A DNA stretch of 30,022 nucleotides from Bacteroidota bacterium. Its GTDB lineage: Bacteria > Bacteroidota > Bacteroidia > Chitinophagales > Chitinophagaceae. Location: NCBI GenBank assembly GCA_023415275.1, contig JAEZLJ010000169.1, positions 1 to 30,022 of the forward strand, in the 5' to 3' direction. The translations under genes and the position numbers were made by a program. Shown here in pieces: positions 1 to 8,652 of this stretch; within the stretch, counting starts at the first letter, position 1; each line of letters begins with the position of its first letter. The notes under the pieces were generated by a model. The model worked only from the letters and a program-made list of their open reading frames with translations. It was not told the DNA's origin and ran no database searches.

Positions 1-62
1 CAACAAAAGAGATGACAGGGGCGGCAGAAGATATTGATCGGCCTCTCCCTTTTAATTTATAG
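1..62 (+). CDS. 3' end of an unidentified plus-strand gene (partial)
   Basis: Reading from base 3, one frame stays open through 19 codons and ends in TAG at 60-62; the other two plus frames are stopped within this stretch. The deduced tail is TKEMTGAAEDIDRPLPFNL. A hairpin followed by a T-tract starts one base after the stop, which is where the end of a plus-strand gene would be expected. Nothing about function can be said from so few residues. The alternative is that this is non-coding sequence that happens to be open. Confidence 0.45.
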   Translation, partial: TKEMTGAAEDIDRPLPFNL

Positions 63-89
63 AAAGCAGCATTCATCATGCTGCTTTTG
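63..89. terminator. Hairpin terminator shared by the left-edge gene and the alpha/beta hydrolase
   Basis: A perfect 10-bp stem (AAAGCAGCAT at 63-72, its complement at 78-87) encloses a 5-base loop and runs into TTTTG. The stem is A-rich on one side and T-rich on the other, so it can serve both strands. It sits between the tail of the plus-strand gene (stop at 62) and the stop of the minus-strand hydrolase (103). Confidence 0.75.
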
Positions 90-102
90 TTGCTTTAGGC
101 TG

Positions 103-1056
103 TCAAAGTTTTAAAAATTCAAGCACCTTTTCCCTGAAGATCTCCGGCGACTGTATATGTGGAATATGTCCCACTCCTTTTAGTTCCACCAGCTTTGACC
201 CTTTGATATTCTGTTGCAATTGCTTACCCAGTAATGGATATTGTCCATGTTTTTGTATGCTTTCCTTATCTAAAAGATTCTTACCAACAATAGTGCGGTC
301 CTCCTGCCCAATAATAGCAAGTGTGGGCACCCGGATATTTTTCAATTCATAAACTACTGGTTGTTCATAGATCATCTGGTAGGTCAGTGCACTGGCCCAG
401 GTGGCAGTTTTAAAATCCGGAAGCTGCAGGGCAGCATATTGCGCATCTACATAAGGTTGGTAGGCTTCCTTCCATTGAGGATAATAGGACACCTGGTATT
501 TTTTTAAAGACTCTTTGGTCGCTTTTAATTCATTGGCGTATTGTTCATCCAAACTATGGTAAGGCACAAAGGTCTTGTAGTCTTCCAATCCTATAGGATT
601 TTCATATATCAGCCTTTCTACCATATCCGGGTACATAAGGGTGAAACGAGTACCCAGCATGCCTCCCATGGAATGCGCCAGAAGCGATACTTTCTTTATA
701 CCTAGTGAATCCAGTAAATGGTGGGTATTATCAGCCAGCAAATGAAAGCTGTAATGAATATTGGGCTTATCGGAGAAGCCCCAGCCCACCTGGTCAGGTA
801 CAATGACCCTATAGCCAGCCGCAGATAAAAATGCGATCACTTCTTTCCAATAATAACCGTTGAAATTCTTGCCATGGAGCAACATTACAGTCTTGCCATT
901 GGACTTAGGTGGCTTTACATCCATATAGGCCATCTTAACCGGTTGCTGTTCTATAGTAAGATGTACATAATGAACCGGGTAGGGGTATTCGAGGTCCTGC
1001 GCCTTCACCAGGGAAATAAATAGGATCAGTAAAAGAATCATTAAAGGCTTCTTCAT
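103..1056 (-). CDS. Exported alpha/beta-fold hydrolase
   Basis: This 317-residue protein has an N-terminal signal peptide (MKKPLMILLLILFISLVKAQ), so it is probably periplasmic or secreted. It has the features of the alpha/beta hydrolase_1 family: the HG oxyanion motif at 61-62, nucleophile elbow AHSMGG with Ser129, a likely acid Asp253 in the IIGQEDRT context, and His297 in VGHIPH near the C-terminus. The catalytic triad is therefore intact. I chose the ATG at 1056 because it begins the signal peptide; the upstream extension in the same frame is not signal-like. It lies 50 bases downstream of the small exported protein gene on the same strand, so the two may be co-transcribed. The substrate cannot be read from the sequence; ester or lactone hydrolysis is the family expectation. 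Confidence 0.88.
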   Translation of the reverse strand: MKKPLMILLLILFISLVKAQDLEYPYPVHYVHLTIEQQPVKMAYMDVKPPKSNGKTVMLLHGKNFNGYYWKEVIAFLSAAGYRVIVPDQVGWGFSDKPNIHYSFHLLADNTHHLLDSLGIKKVSLLAHSMGGMLGTRFTLMYPDMVERLIYENPIGLEDYKTFVPYHSLDEQYANELKATKESLKKYQVSYYPQWKEAYQPYVDAQYAALQLPDFKTATWASALTYQMIYEQPVVYELKNIRVPTLAIIGQEDRTIVGKNLLDKESIQKHGQYPLLGKQLQQNIKGSKLVELKGVGHIPHIQSPEIFREKVLEFLKL

Positions 1057-1106
1057 GGTTAGAGTGTTTAGTGTGATAAGGGAACTGCAAAGAAACAAAA
1101 CCTTTC

Positions 1107-1832
1107 TCAGGGCCGCTTAGAACCCATCTTCTGGTGGTAAAGCTTTAACCTGTCGTTAATGTAATAGATTACTTCTTCATTAGAGGGATGTTCGCGCAGC
1201 CATTGATAAGAAGGGGTGTTCTCATAGAGGAATTGGCGAAGAGTATCGCCTTTTAGTCCTGTATAAAAGGATACCATAATGGCCGGGTAACGATAATTGG
1301 TATAGGCAAACCGTTCTGTGTTTTCAAATGACTTCTCCTGCTTCCTTTTATCCTTGTATTTGCTCTTGGTGAACCTATCCAGGTTCAATACAATACCAAA
1401 ACCTTCATGCCGGCTTTTGGAAACAGTTGATAATGCATTACCCCGCATCAGCTCAAATGTGGAACGCCTGTCTATGCTATCCAGCTGGTACTTGTTGTAC
1501 CGGGAACTTACTGTAACATTTGGAAGAATGTCGCCTGTAGGAGCAAGAAAAATAATGATGGTATCTGTCGATAAAAAAGAATAACGAAGTGTGTCGCTGT
1601 GGTGATCAGGAGCGGAAGCCATGAGTAAGTCACCGGGTGAAAGCTTCAATGTAAACAAACCCCGGGCATCTGTTTTTATTAGGGCCCGCGAGCTTTCATT
1701 CAAAAGACTTCCATTACTGATAGGAAAATGAGTAATGCTGTCTTTCAACCATCCACTCACAGTAATGGTTTGAGAACTGGCACTATAACCTATGCTAATC
1801 CATAGTATCAAAAGACAAAAAGCTTTATACAT
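1107..1832 (-). CDS. Exported protein with carboxypeptidase-regulatory-like domain
   Basis: This protein has 241 residues. A signal peptide (MYKAFCLLILWISIGYSASSQ) leads into a beta-sandwich segment at roughly 22-110 (TVSGWLKDS, then TDARGLFTLKLSPGD). That pattern resembles the CarboxypepD_reg-like domain seen at the N-termini of many Bacteroidota outer-membrane and periplasmic proteins. The remaining ~130 residues are charged and unrecognised, with a basic KSKYKDKRKQEK stretch. There is no TonB-dependent barrel, so it is a stand-alone small protein. The start at 1832 is chosen because it begins the signal sequence; the longer frame to 1877 has no signal before it. It is followed closely by the hydrolase gene. 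The function is unknown and the domain call is by pattern only. Confidence 0.75.
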   Translation of the reverse strand: MYKAFCLLILWISIGYSASSQTITVSGWLKDSITHFPISNGSLLNESSRALIKTDARGLFTLKLSPGDLLMASAPDHHSDTLRYSFLSTDTIIIFLAPTGDILPNVTVSSRYNKYQLDSIDRRSTFELMRGNALSTVSKSRHEGFGIVLNLDRFTKSKYKDKRKQEKSFENTERFAYTNYRYPAIMVSFYTGLKGDTLRQFLYENTPSYQWLREHPSNEEVIYYINDRLKLYHQKMGSKRP

Positions 1833-1986
1833 TCGTTCCGGCTTAGCCAATGAAATTATACCAACAAGCGGTATCAAATGGTTAACACGAGGTTAATAGC
1901 TAAGGGCGAAACCTCAGCCCTTTGGGCATTTTCAAATATCTTGCAGAAGAGCAGACAAAATACCTTCATTAAAATCTTTTAGCTGT

Positions 1987-3897
1987 ATGAAAATTGGAAA
2001 TCTTCTTTTTGCGCTTTTTATCACTACTACTGTTACTGCCCAAACCAAAGCTCCGTTGGCATTGATACCAGAACCGGTTTCTGTGCGTACCACCGGTGGC
2101 CAGTTTTCATTGCCCGCTCATGTGATTATTGCCGCACCAGCCAGCGCGGACATGAAGGAAGTAACAAGCGCCCTTCAACACCATCTTACTGCAGCTACAG
2201 GGTCAAAAGTAACGGTTACTACTGCATCACCTGCAGCTTCCATACAAATGGAACTCAATAAAGTCAATGATAAAAAGATCGGGGCTGAAGGGTATAATCT
2301 ATCTGTCACGCCAAAAAAGATACTCATTAATGCTAATACGCCGGCAGGCTTATTTTATGGCGTGCAAACACTCTTGCAATTATTTCCTAAAGAAATAGAA
2401 AGCGATTCGGTCTTGAATCATGTTGCCTGGAATGTTCCTGCCGTGGAGATCACCGACTACCCACGCTTTGGCTGGAGGGGTTTGATGTTTGATGTAACAA
2501 GACACTGGTTTACCAAGGATGAAGTGAAACAATTCATTGATGATATGGTGCGCTACAAATACAACCTGCTGCACCTGACGCTTTCCAATGATGAAGGCTG
2601 GCGCATTGAGATCAAAGGATTGCCTAAGCTTACCGAGGTGGGTGCCTGGCGCGTGAAGAAGGAAGGCTATTTTGGGACCTTCTCACCTCCTACTCCTGAT
2701 GAACCGCGTAATTATGGTGGTTATTATACCCAGGATGATATCAAAGAACTGGTGCAATATGCTAAAGACCGTTTTGTGAATATCCTCCCGGAAATAGATG
2801 TTCCCGGTCATAGCCTGGCTGCAGTGGTAGCCTACCCTGAGCTTTCCTGTACTCCTGATGCTAAAAATTATGTAGTACGTTCTGGTGAGCAGATCATGGA
2901 CTGGTCGCATGGTGCGCCACCTATTGCACTTGTTGACAATACCCTTTGTCCTGCCAATGAAAGGGTTTATGGATTTTTAGATACAGTCATTACTCAGGTA
3001 GCACAGCTATTCCCTTTTGAATACATACACATGGGTGGTGATGAAACGCCACAGAACTTTTGGAAAAAAACGCCCGAGATACTGGAACTGATGAAAAGAG
3101 AAGGGTTAAAGGATATGCACCAGGTGCAGGGGTATTTTGAAAAGCGGGTGGAAAAGATTGTGCAGTCGAAGGGAAAGAAATTCATGGGCTGGGATGAGAT
3201 CGTAGAAGCAGGCGTTACACCCACAGCAGGTGTCATGAGCTGGAGAGGCATGAAGGGTGGTATTGAGGCTGCCAAAACAGGTCACGAGGTGGTAATGAGC
3301 CCAACAACTTATGCTTACCTGGATTATATGCAAGGTGACCCTATTACAGAACCTAAGGTTTATGCATCCTTAAGGTTGAATAAGGCTTATGAGTTTGAAC
3401 CATTGCCTGAAGGCGTGAATGCCAAGTATGTAAAAGGGGGACAAGCCAATCTATGGACGGAGCAGATCGCCAACATGCGTACCGTGCAATATATGCTTTG
3501 GCCCAGGGCATTGGCCATTGCAGAATCGGTATGGAGCCCTAAAGAAAAAAAGGACTGGAACAAATTCTTTCCAAGAGTAGAGCAGCATTTTAAAAGATTT
3601 GATATTTCTGATACCAAGTATTCTCCTGCCGTATATGATCCCATATTTGAAGTAAGCCGCAACGCCGATAAGACCCTGAAGATCACACTGAGCACTGAAG
3701 TAGATGGGCTGGATATTCATTACAGTTTCGACAATTCATTTCCTGATCAACATTACCCGGTTTATAAATCACCACTCACCCCACCAAAGGATGCAGTGAT
3801 GTTAAAAGTGGTTACCTATAGAGGAAACAAACAAATGGGCAGAATGATCTATATGCCGATAGAAGAATTAAATAACAGGGCGGATAAAAAGAAATAA
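1987..3897 (+). CDS. Beta-N-acetylhexosaminidase, GH20 family
   Basis: GH20 enzymes remove terminal beta-linked GlcNAc or GalNAc from chitooligosaccharides and glycoconjugates by substrate-assisted catalysis. The 636-residue product begins with a signal peptide (to about AQ at 19-20). Next comes a GH20b-type domain (about 22-150) and the TIM barrel (about 150-520) with FRGLMFDVTRHW-like and LPEIDVPGHS motifs. The hallmark HMGGDE is at 348-353, so Asp352-Glu353 are the catalytic pair. A C-terminal beta-sandwich (about 555-630, ITLSTEVDGLDIHYSFD) resembles the chitobiase C-terminal domain. The length and residues are those of a complete, active enzyme. It is transcribed divergently from the small exported protein at 1107-1832 and ends at a strong terminator. 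It is probably periplasmic and involved in chitin or host/peptidoglycan glycan scavenging; the exact substrate is inferred only at family level. Confidence 0.96.
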   Translation: MKIGNLLFALFITTTVTAQTKAPLALIPEPVSVRTTGGQFSLPAHVIIAAPASADMKEVTSALQHHLTAATGSKVTVTTASPAASIQMELNKVNDKKIGAEGYNLSVTPKKILINANTPAGLFYGVQTLLQLFPKEIESDSVLNHVAWNVPAVEITDYPRFGWRGLMFDVTRHWFTKDEVKQFIDDMVRYKYNLLHLTLSNDEGWRIEIKGLPKLTEVGAWRVKKEGYFGTFSPPTPDEPRNYGGYYTQDDIKELVQYAKDRFVNILPEIDVPGHSLAAVVAYPELSCTPDAKNYVVRSGEQIMDWSHGAPPIALVDNTLCPANERVYGFLDTVITQVAQLFPFEYIHMGGDETPQNFWKKTPEILELMKREGLKDMHQVQGYFEKRVEKIVQSKGKKFMGWDEIVEAGVTPTAGVMSWRGMKGGIEAAKTGHEVVMSPTTYAYLDYMQGDPITEPKVYASLRLNKAYEFEPLPEGVNAKYVKGGQANLWTEQIANMRTVQYMLWPRALAIAESVWSPKEKKDWNKFFPRVEQHFKRFDISDTKYSPAVYDPIFEVSRNADKTLKITLSTEVDGLDIHYSFDNSFPDQHYPVYKSPLTPPKDAVMLKVVTYRGNKQMGRMIYMPIEELNNRADKKK

Positions 3898-3952
3898 AGT
3901 AAGTAACGCCTACAGATATTGCAATCATAATAACAAAAACTGGTATGACAAT

Positions 3953-3981
3953 AAAAAGCCCCACCTTGTGTGGGGCTTTTT
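3953..3981. terminator. Symmetrical bidirectional terminator
   Basis: A perfect 12-bp stem (AAAAAGCCCCAC at 3953-3964 and its complement at 3970-3981) closes a 5-base loop. The A-run on one arm and T-run on the other give a T-tract on either strand. It lies between the convergent GH20 gene (stop at 3897) and the VPS10-like gene (stop at 4000). Confidence 0.92.
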
Positions 3982-3999
3982 ATTTATGCATATCTCCTT

Positions 4000-6900
4000 T
4001 TAATCAATCGGCTTGTAATCTGTGAACAGATTGATCTTTGTATTCTCCACTTGTGACCGGTAATCTTTCCACTGGTTGGCGTAAAAATTATTGATCCTCT
4101 TCACGGCTGCCGCAATCATTGCTTCTGCGTTTTTCACCAATTGCTCTTCCTGCGGCCCGGGTGCTACGCTTTTCGACATAATGTAGTTCTGCGCCTCCTG
4201 CATGGTATTCAACACATTGATGGTTGGCGGACGTGATAATCCCTGGCGATCAGATGACTTTCCACTGATATACTCCCGGATGGCCTTAATAGAATCTTTT
4301 GTAGCATTGGTTGACTTTTGCAAAGAATCTATTTCCTTGCCCGTCAATCCTTTAATATCACTCGTCAGCTTAGATAATACATCTTCAGATTCGGCCAGGC
4401 GGTCCATACCTGTCAGCAATTTATCTGAGCTCTTACGCAGCCGCTCCAGCATGGCACGCTGCGCTGTCTTCACCCCTTCGGTTTTATTCAACCGTGGATC
4501 ATCCTTAATGGTAACATAGGTTGAATCAGCCTCCTTTCCAAGGGTGATCACTACTTTATAAGTGCCTGGGAATACTTGCAGTCCTCCAGGCTCATTGCTA
4601 TTGGCATTACCGCCTCTTGCCGCACGGCTGCCTGGCTGGCGAAAACCTTTTTCCTCCATACCCCACCATTGACGGTTCAATCCCGTATCAGCTTTCCACT
4701 TCAAATTGCGGATCACTTCATTCTTATCATTATAGATCTTTACAGTCACACTATCCATAGCAGCCTTACTTTTAGCAGCAGTAGTATCAATGCTGGCAGT
4801 AACAGCGGCCATTTTATTGCCTTCCTTTTTATCCTTTACTTTAGTAGGTGCTGTTGGCTCTGTTGTTTTTTTATTAACGTAGTAGGAAACCTCAGCCCCT
4901 CTTCTCCTGTTAGGCGCGTCCCATAATCCATACGTGCTCCATTCATAGCCCGGTGCATCTTTATAACTGGCCTGGTAAGCGAGTGGTGTTTCAAATGCTG
5001 TAATGGCCTTATTAAATACTTGTCCTTTATTGGCAGCTATGCGTCGCAGGGGGCGAATATCATCCAGAATCCATAGAGTGCGTCCAAAGGTAGCGATGGC
5101 CAGGTCGGCTTCCCGCTCCTGTATGGCAAGGTCGAAAGTGGAGACGGCAGGAAAATCATCGTTCTTCCAGTGCTGGAAGCTATTGCCGTTATCGAAGCTC
5201 ACCCAAAGGCCATGCTCACTGCCCGCAAATATCAAATTGGGTTCTGCTGGATCCTGAATCACACAAAGCGCATATCCATCAATGTTCTTTCCTGCCAGCA
5301 TATTGGTCCAGGTCTTACCATAATCCTTTGTTCTAAAGATATAAGGCTTGAAATCACCGCGCCTGTAATCATTTACCACTACAAATGCTTCTGCTCCATT
5401 GAAACGAGAAGCCCTGATTTGGGGCACCCAGGCTCCTACCGGCATGCCGGGTATCTTACCGCGGAAAGAGGTCCAGGTCTTGCCACCATCACGTGTCAGC
5501 TGCACATTGCCATCATCCGTACCTACCCAAATTACCCCTTGCTCTTTAGCCGAGGGTTCTATAGCCAGGATGGTACAATAATTCTCTGCCCCTGTAATAT
5601 CAAGTGTCAACCCACCATTTTCCGACTGGTCGATCTTTGCAGAATCATTAGTGGTCAGATCGGGTGAGATGGTCTGCCAGCTGGCTCCTTTGTCCGTACT
5701 CTTGTGCACAAATTGGCTGCCATAATAAATGGTGCTCTTATCGAATGGGTCCTGGGCAATGGCGCTGTTCCAGTTGAATCGAAGCTTGATAGAGGTATCC
5801 AATGCAGGTGGCTTCAGAAACCAGTTCTCTCCTGTCTTATAATTCAGTCGCTGCAGGTTACCTCCCTGGCTCATTGAATATACCCAGTCGGGATCTCCTG
5901 CATCCGGCATGGCATCAAATCCATCACCTCCGCCGATGTTATTCCAGTAAAAATTCCGGATGCCACCGTTCGTCCAGGTGTAAGCAGGTCCATGCCAGGT
6001 ACCGTTGTCCTGCATGCCACCCATCACATTGTAAGGAAGCTGGTTATCTACATTAATATGGTAAAACTGGCCTACGGGCAGGTTCTCGTTAAAGGTCCAG
6101 GATTTGCCCCTATCGCGTGTAATGCCCATACCGCCATCATTTCCATCAAGGATAAAGTTGGGATCCTGTGGGGAGATCCACCAGGCATGATGGTCAGGAT
6201 GTATACCGCCATAGGGCAAAAGGGTTCTGAATGTTTTGCCACCATCTTCACTGATATCTATCACATCGTGTATGCTGTACAGGCGATTTTCATTCTTTGT
6301 ATCTACGGCAATGTCCTGGAAATAGAAAGGGCGATTAGTCACCCATTTAGGATCACTGTTCACCAGCTGCCATTTGGCCCCACCATCATCACTCATGTAC
6401 AACCCGTTTTTTGTGGCTTCCACCATGGCATAAACCCTTGTTGGCATGCTCTGAGAAAAAGCAATTCCTATACGTCCGTAATTGCCTTCTGGAAGGCCAT
6501 CATCCTTGCCCAGCTTTTTCCAGTTCTTTCCACCATCATAGGTAATGTACATGCCACTGCCGGATCCACCACTTTTAAAGCTCCATGGTGTGCGGCGATG
6601 CTGCCACATATTGGCTATTAGCTTATTAGGATTGGATGGGTCCATGGCCAGGTCTGCACAGCCGCTGGTATCATTGGTATAGAGCACCCGATTCCAGGTG
6701 ACACCGCCATCAGTGGTCTTGTAAACGCCACGCTCGGGGTGTTCAGCATAGGGATTACCGATAGCCGCAGCATATACTATGTCCGGGTTGGAAGGATCAA
6801 TAATAATACGGTGCAGGTTGCGGGTCTTTTCCAGGCCCATGCGCTTCCAGGTCTTGCCGGCATCCAGGCTTTTATAAATGCCCTCCCCTATATTCAGTGA

Positions 6901-7233
6901 ATTGCGGGGGTTGCCCTCGCCGGTGCCTACCCATACCACGGCAGGGTTGCTTTGCTGAACGGCCACTGATCCTATATTGAGTGTAGGTTGCTGGTCAAAC
7001 AGTGAGGTCCAGGAAGCCCCTGCATTGGTAGTCTTCCAAACACCGCCGGAGGCGGCTCCTATATACCAGGTATCCGGGTGGCTTTCCACTACATCTATTG
7101 CGGTGATGCGGCCACTCATTCCCGAAGGGCCAATATTCCTTGGCTTTAAATTCTTTAATTGATCAACTGAGATGTTTTGCGCAAAAAGAGAAAATGATAA
7201 TGCAGTAAATAATACAAGTAAGCAGGGTCTCAT
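4000..7233 (-). CDS. Large exported Asp-box beta-propeller protein (VPS10/sortilin-like, 'glycosyl hydrolase' type)
   Basis: This is a 1077-residue protein with a signal peptide (MRPCLLVLFTALSFSLFAQ). Residues ~20-750 hold about eleven Asp-box motifs of the S/T-x-D-x-G-x-x-W/F form, for example TTDGGVTWNRV, TYDGGKNWKKL, STDKGASWQTI and TRDGGKTWTSF. These mark the blades of one or two beta-propellers, as in VPS10/sortilin and GH74-like proteins. A Lys/Thr/Ala/Pro-rich linker (about 787-825) precedes a C-terminal part with a beta-rich segment and a helical, coiled-coil-like end. Bacteroidota carry many such secreted proteins, often annotated as glycosyl hydrolase or VPS10-domain proteins. No catalytic residues can be assigned here, so enzymatic activity is uncertain and a binding or scaffold role is equally possible. 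It follows the PKD lipoprotein gene on the same strand by 94 bases. Confidence 0.88.
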   Translation of the reverse strand: MRPCLLVLFTALSFSLFAQNISVDQLKNLKPRNIGPSGMSGRITAIDVVESHPDTWYIGAASGGVWKTTNAGASWTSLFDQQPTLNIGSVAVQQSNPAVVWVGTGEGNPRNSLNIGEGIYKSLDAGKTWKRMGLEKTRNLHRIIIDPSNPDIVYAAAIGNPYAEHPERGVYKTTDGGVTWNRVLYTNDTSGCADLAMDPSNPNKLIANMWQHRRTPWSFKSGGSGSGMYITYDGGKNWKKLGKDDGLPEGNYGRIGIAFSQSMPTRVYAMVEATKNGLYMSDDGGAKWQLVNSDPKWVTNRPFYFQDIAVDTKNENRLYSIHDVIDISEDGGKTFRTLLPYGGIHPDHHAWWISPQDPNFILDGNDGGMGITRDRGKSWTFNENLPVGQFYHINVDNQLPYNVMGGMQDNGTWHGPAYTWTNGGIRNFYWNNIGGGDGFDAMPDAGDPDWVYSMSQGGNLQRLNYKTGENWFLKPPALDTSIKLRFNWNSAIAQDPFDKSTIYYGSQFVHKSTDKGASWQTISPDLTTNDSAKIDQSENGGLTLDITGAENYCTILAIEPSAKEQGVIWVGTDDGNVQLTRDGGKTWTSFRGKIPGMPVGAWVPQIRASRFNGAEAFVVVNDYRRGDFKPYIFRTKDYGKTWTNMLAGKNIDGYALCVIQDPAEPNLIFAGSEHGLWVSFDNGNSFQHWKNDDFPAVSTFDLAIQEREADLAIATFGRTLWILDDIRPLRRIAANKGQVFNKAITAFETPLAYQASYKDAPGYEWSTYGLWDAPNRRRGAEVSYYVNKKTTEPTAPTKVKDKKEGNKMAAVTASIDTTAAKSKAAMDSVTVKIYNDKNEVIRNLKWKADTGLNRQWWGMEEKGFRQPGSRAARGGNANSNEPGGLQVFPGTYKVVITLGKEADSTYVTIKDDPRLNKTEGVKTAQRAMLERLRKSSDKLLTGMDRLAESEDVLSKLTSDIKGLTGKEIDSLQKSTNATKDSIKAIREYISGKSSDRQGLSRPPTINVLNTMQEAQNYIMSKSVAPGPQEEQLVKNAEAMIAAAVKRINNFYANQWKDYRSQVENTKINLFTDYKPID

Positions 7234-7282
7234 TCGTAAGTTTTATATGGGGATAAACTTACAGATAAGTTGTGAGAGTTGA

Positions 7283-7302
7283 CCAGCTTGGGAAACCGCT
7301 GG
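7283..7302. other. Small hairpin between the PKD lipoprotein and VPS10-like genes
   Basis: CCAGC at 7283-7287 pairs with GCTGG at 7298-7302. An inner GG/CC pair closes a GAAA tetraloop on the plus strand, with a two-T bulge. There is no T-tract. It may be a weak stop for the lipoprotein gene or a structure in the leader of the VPS10-like mRNA. No known riboswitch or leader family is recognised. Confidence 0.3.
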
Positions 7303-7327
7303 CAATAATCTGTAACCTGCAAATAAC

Positions 7328-8251
7328 TTATTTGGTGTACAGGATCACCAGCTTAGGGTGCTTGGAAGCATCAGCATATTTACTGGAACAAAAGATCCGT
7401 GAAGTATAGATCACTTCATTTTGAAGCTTGATCATAAACCCATAATTGCCCATTTGCTGCATGGCCTTCATTTGAGTGGTTACATCCAGGTCGGTGATAT
7501 CTAACCGCGACAATGGAGTATGAGGAATAACAATTTGTGTGGAGGCATCAGTGCCAGGTTGAGTTTGCCAGGTCAAAGACGTATTCCAGTTACTGGTTAC
7601 TCTTTGAATGAGTAAAGTATTATCAGCTCCATAATTGGCATCAATAAAATTACCATTCAATGGGGTTGGATTAGAATACAGGGTCATCCGGGCAGAAGTT
7701 ATAATGGCATTAGCAGGAAGAGAACTCAAATCAAACTTCACTAATCCTCTCACATATGCAGGCACACTATTGATGGTCCATGCTGCAGCGCCTATTTCAG
7801 GTGCTTGTGGATCGTTATTACTTACGTTACCAACTAACTGGTAATGCATATCATATGGACTTTGATTGGGCTGCAAGGTCAAAGTGAATACTTCAGGAGC
7901 TGTTATGGTAATCGTTACTGTCTTCACACCTGTGGCACCTTTATCATCAGTAGCCATTAATTGAAATACATATTTCCCAGTTACCACACCGCTGATATAA
8001 GTAGTTGGCGAACCACTGTTATGAATAATGGCCGGAACAGGACCAGACACCTGGCTCCATAAGTAGGCCACTACGTTCCCATCTGCATCTGCTGCTGATC
8101 CGGTAAGTTGAACACTATCAGCCGCATTTTTTAATTGAATGGTGGCATCATTTCCGGCATTAACTGTTGGTGGCTGATTTTCAATTTGCTCTTTCTGGCA
8201 ACTACCAAGTATGAATGCAAGGAATAAACAGCAGTATAGGGTTGTTCTCAT
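7328..8251 (-). CDS. Lipoprotein with PKD domain and DNRLRE-like domain
   Basis: This 307-residue protein is predicted to be lipidated. The signal peptide ends in a clean lipobox, LGSC, with Cys18, followed by the charged residues QKEQ. Residues ~28-112 form a PKD/REJ-type beta-sandwich (PPTVNAGNDATIQL, then ADADGNVVAYLWSQVSGP and YVFQLMATDDKGATG). Residues ~118-305 resemble DNRLRE-type domains: RGLVKFDLSSLPANAIITSARMTLYS, then a WNTSLTWQTQPGT segment and a closing beta region ending in KLVILYTK. Both domains are usually adhesive or carbohydrate-associated modules of cell-surface proteins. No enzyme motif is visible. It probably sits in the outer membrane and may be co-transcribed with the downstream VPS10-like gene. 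The domain names are pattern-based calls. Confidence 0.85.
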   Translation of the reverse strand: MRTTLYCCLFLAFILGSCQKEQIENQPPTVNAGNDATIQLKNAADSVQLTGSAADADGNVVAYLWSQVSGPVPAIIHNSGSPTTYISGVVTGKYVFQLMATDDKGATGVKTVTITITAPEVFTLTLQPNQSPYDMHYQLVGNVSNNDPQAPEIGAAAWTINSVPAYVRGLVKFDLSSLPANAIITSARMTLYSNPTPLNGNFIDANYGADNTLLIQRVTSNWNTSLTWQTQPGTDASTQIVIPHTPLSRLDITDLDVTTQMKAMQQMGNYGFMIKLQNEVIYTSRIFCSSKYADASKHPKLVILYTK

Positions 8252-8652
8252 GTCAATGAATCAGTCGACAAAATAACCATTATTTGCAACTTATGAAATT
8301 AGAATTGACTTAGTCTGAAATAATCAGGAAAACCTTATGCATGCGCATTCAGACAATTAAGTTGCCCTTTTCTATTGCCTGATCTCGTATATATTTAGCA
8401 TTGAAATTTGATTATTCCAATGCTGAAGCGTCTTTCGTTGACACCTCTATCCTGGTCAACTTGTTTTCCCCCTCAGCAAATCTACCTTACTTTCCCTCAT
8501 TCCGGTATGCCACCCCCATACCTTGTACCCATTAACGGTATGGATCTTCGTGCATTTACAAAGTATTTAACCTATCTCACAATACCCTGGTGATACAGGT
8601 GGATGCCCATGATGGTACAGACGCTCTATATGTAAAACAACAGCAATTGCAT
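8252..8652. other. 401-base stretch without a confident gene
   Basis: This lies between the start of the PKD lipoprotein and the stop of the esterase, both minus-strand. A plus-strand frame that is open from about 8390 is broken by a single TAA at 8533. It then stays open to the end of the gap and into antisense of the esterase. The short ATG-initiated frame at 8408-8593 has no recognisable protein. It could hold a decayed gene remnant or simply an untranslated region. No clear terminator and no exact TAnnTTTG box is seen. Confidence 0.4.

Noticed and set aside
5170..6621. Long plus-strand frames (165 and 209 residues) opposite the Asp-box gene
   Set aside because: They are antisense to a clear repeat protein. 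The open frames arise from its repeated codons, and neither has a start context or recognisable motif.
8408..8593. 61-residue ATG-initiated frame in the gap before the esterase
   Set aside because: No protein-like features, low-complexity Pro/Leu wording and no promoter; a different frame in the same place is more protein-like.
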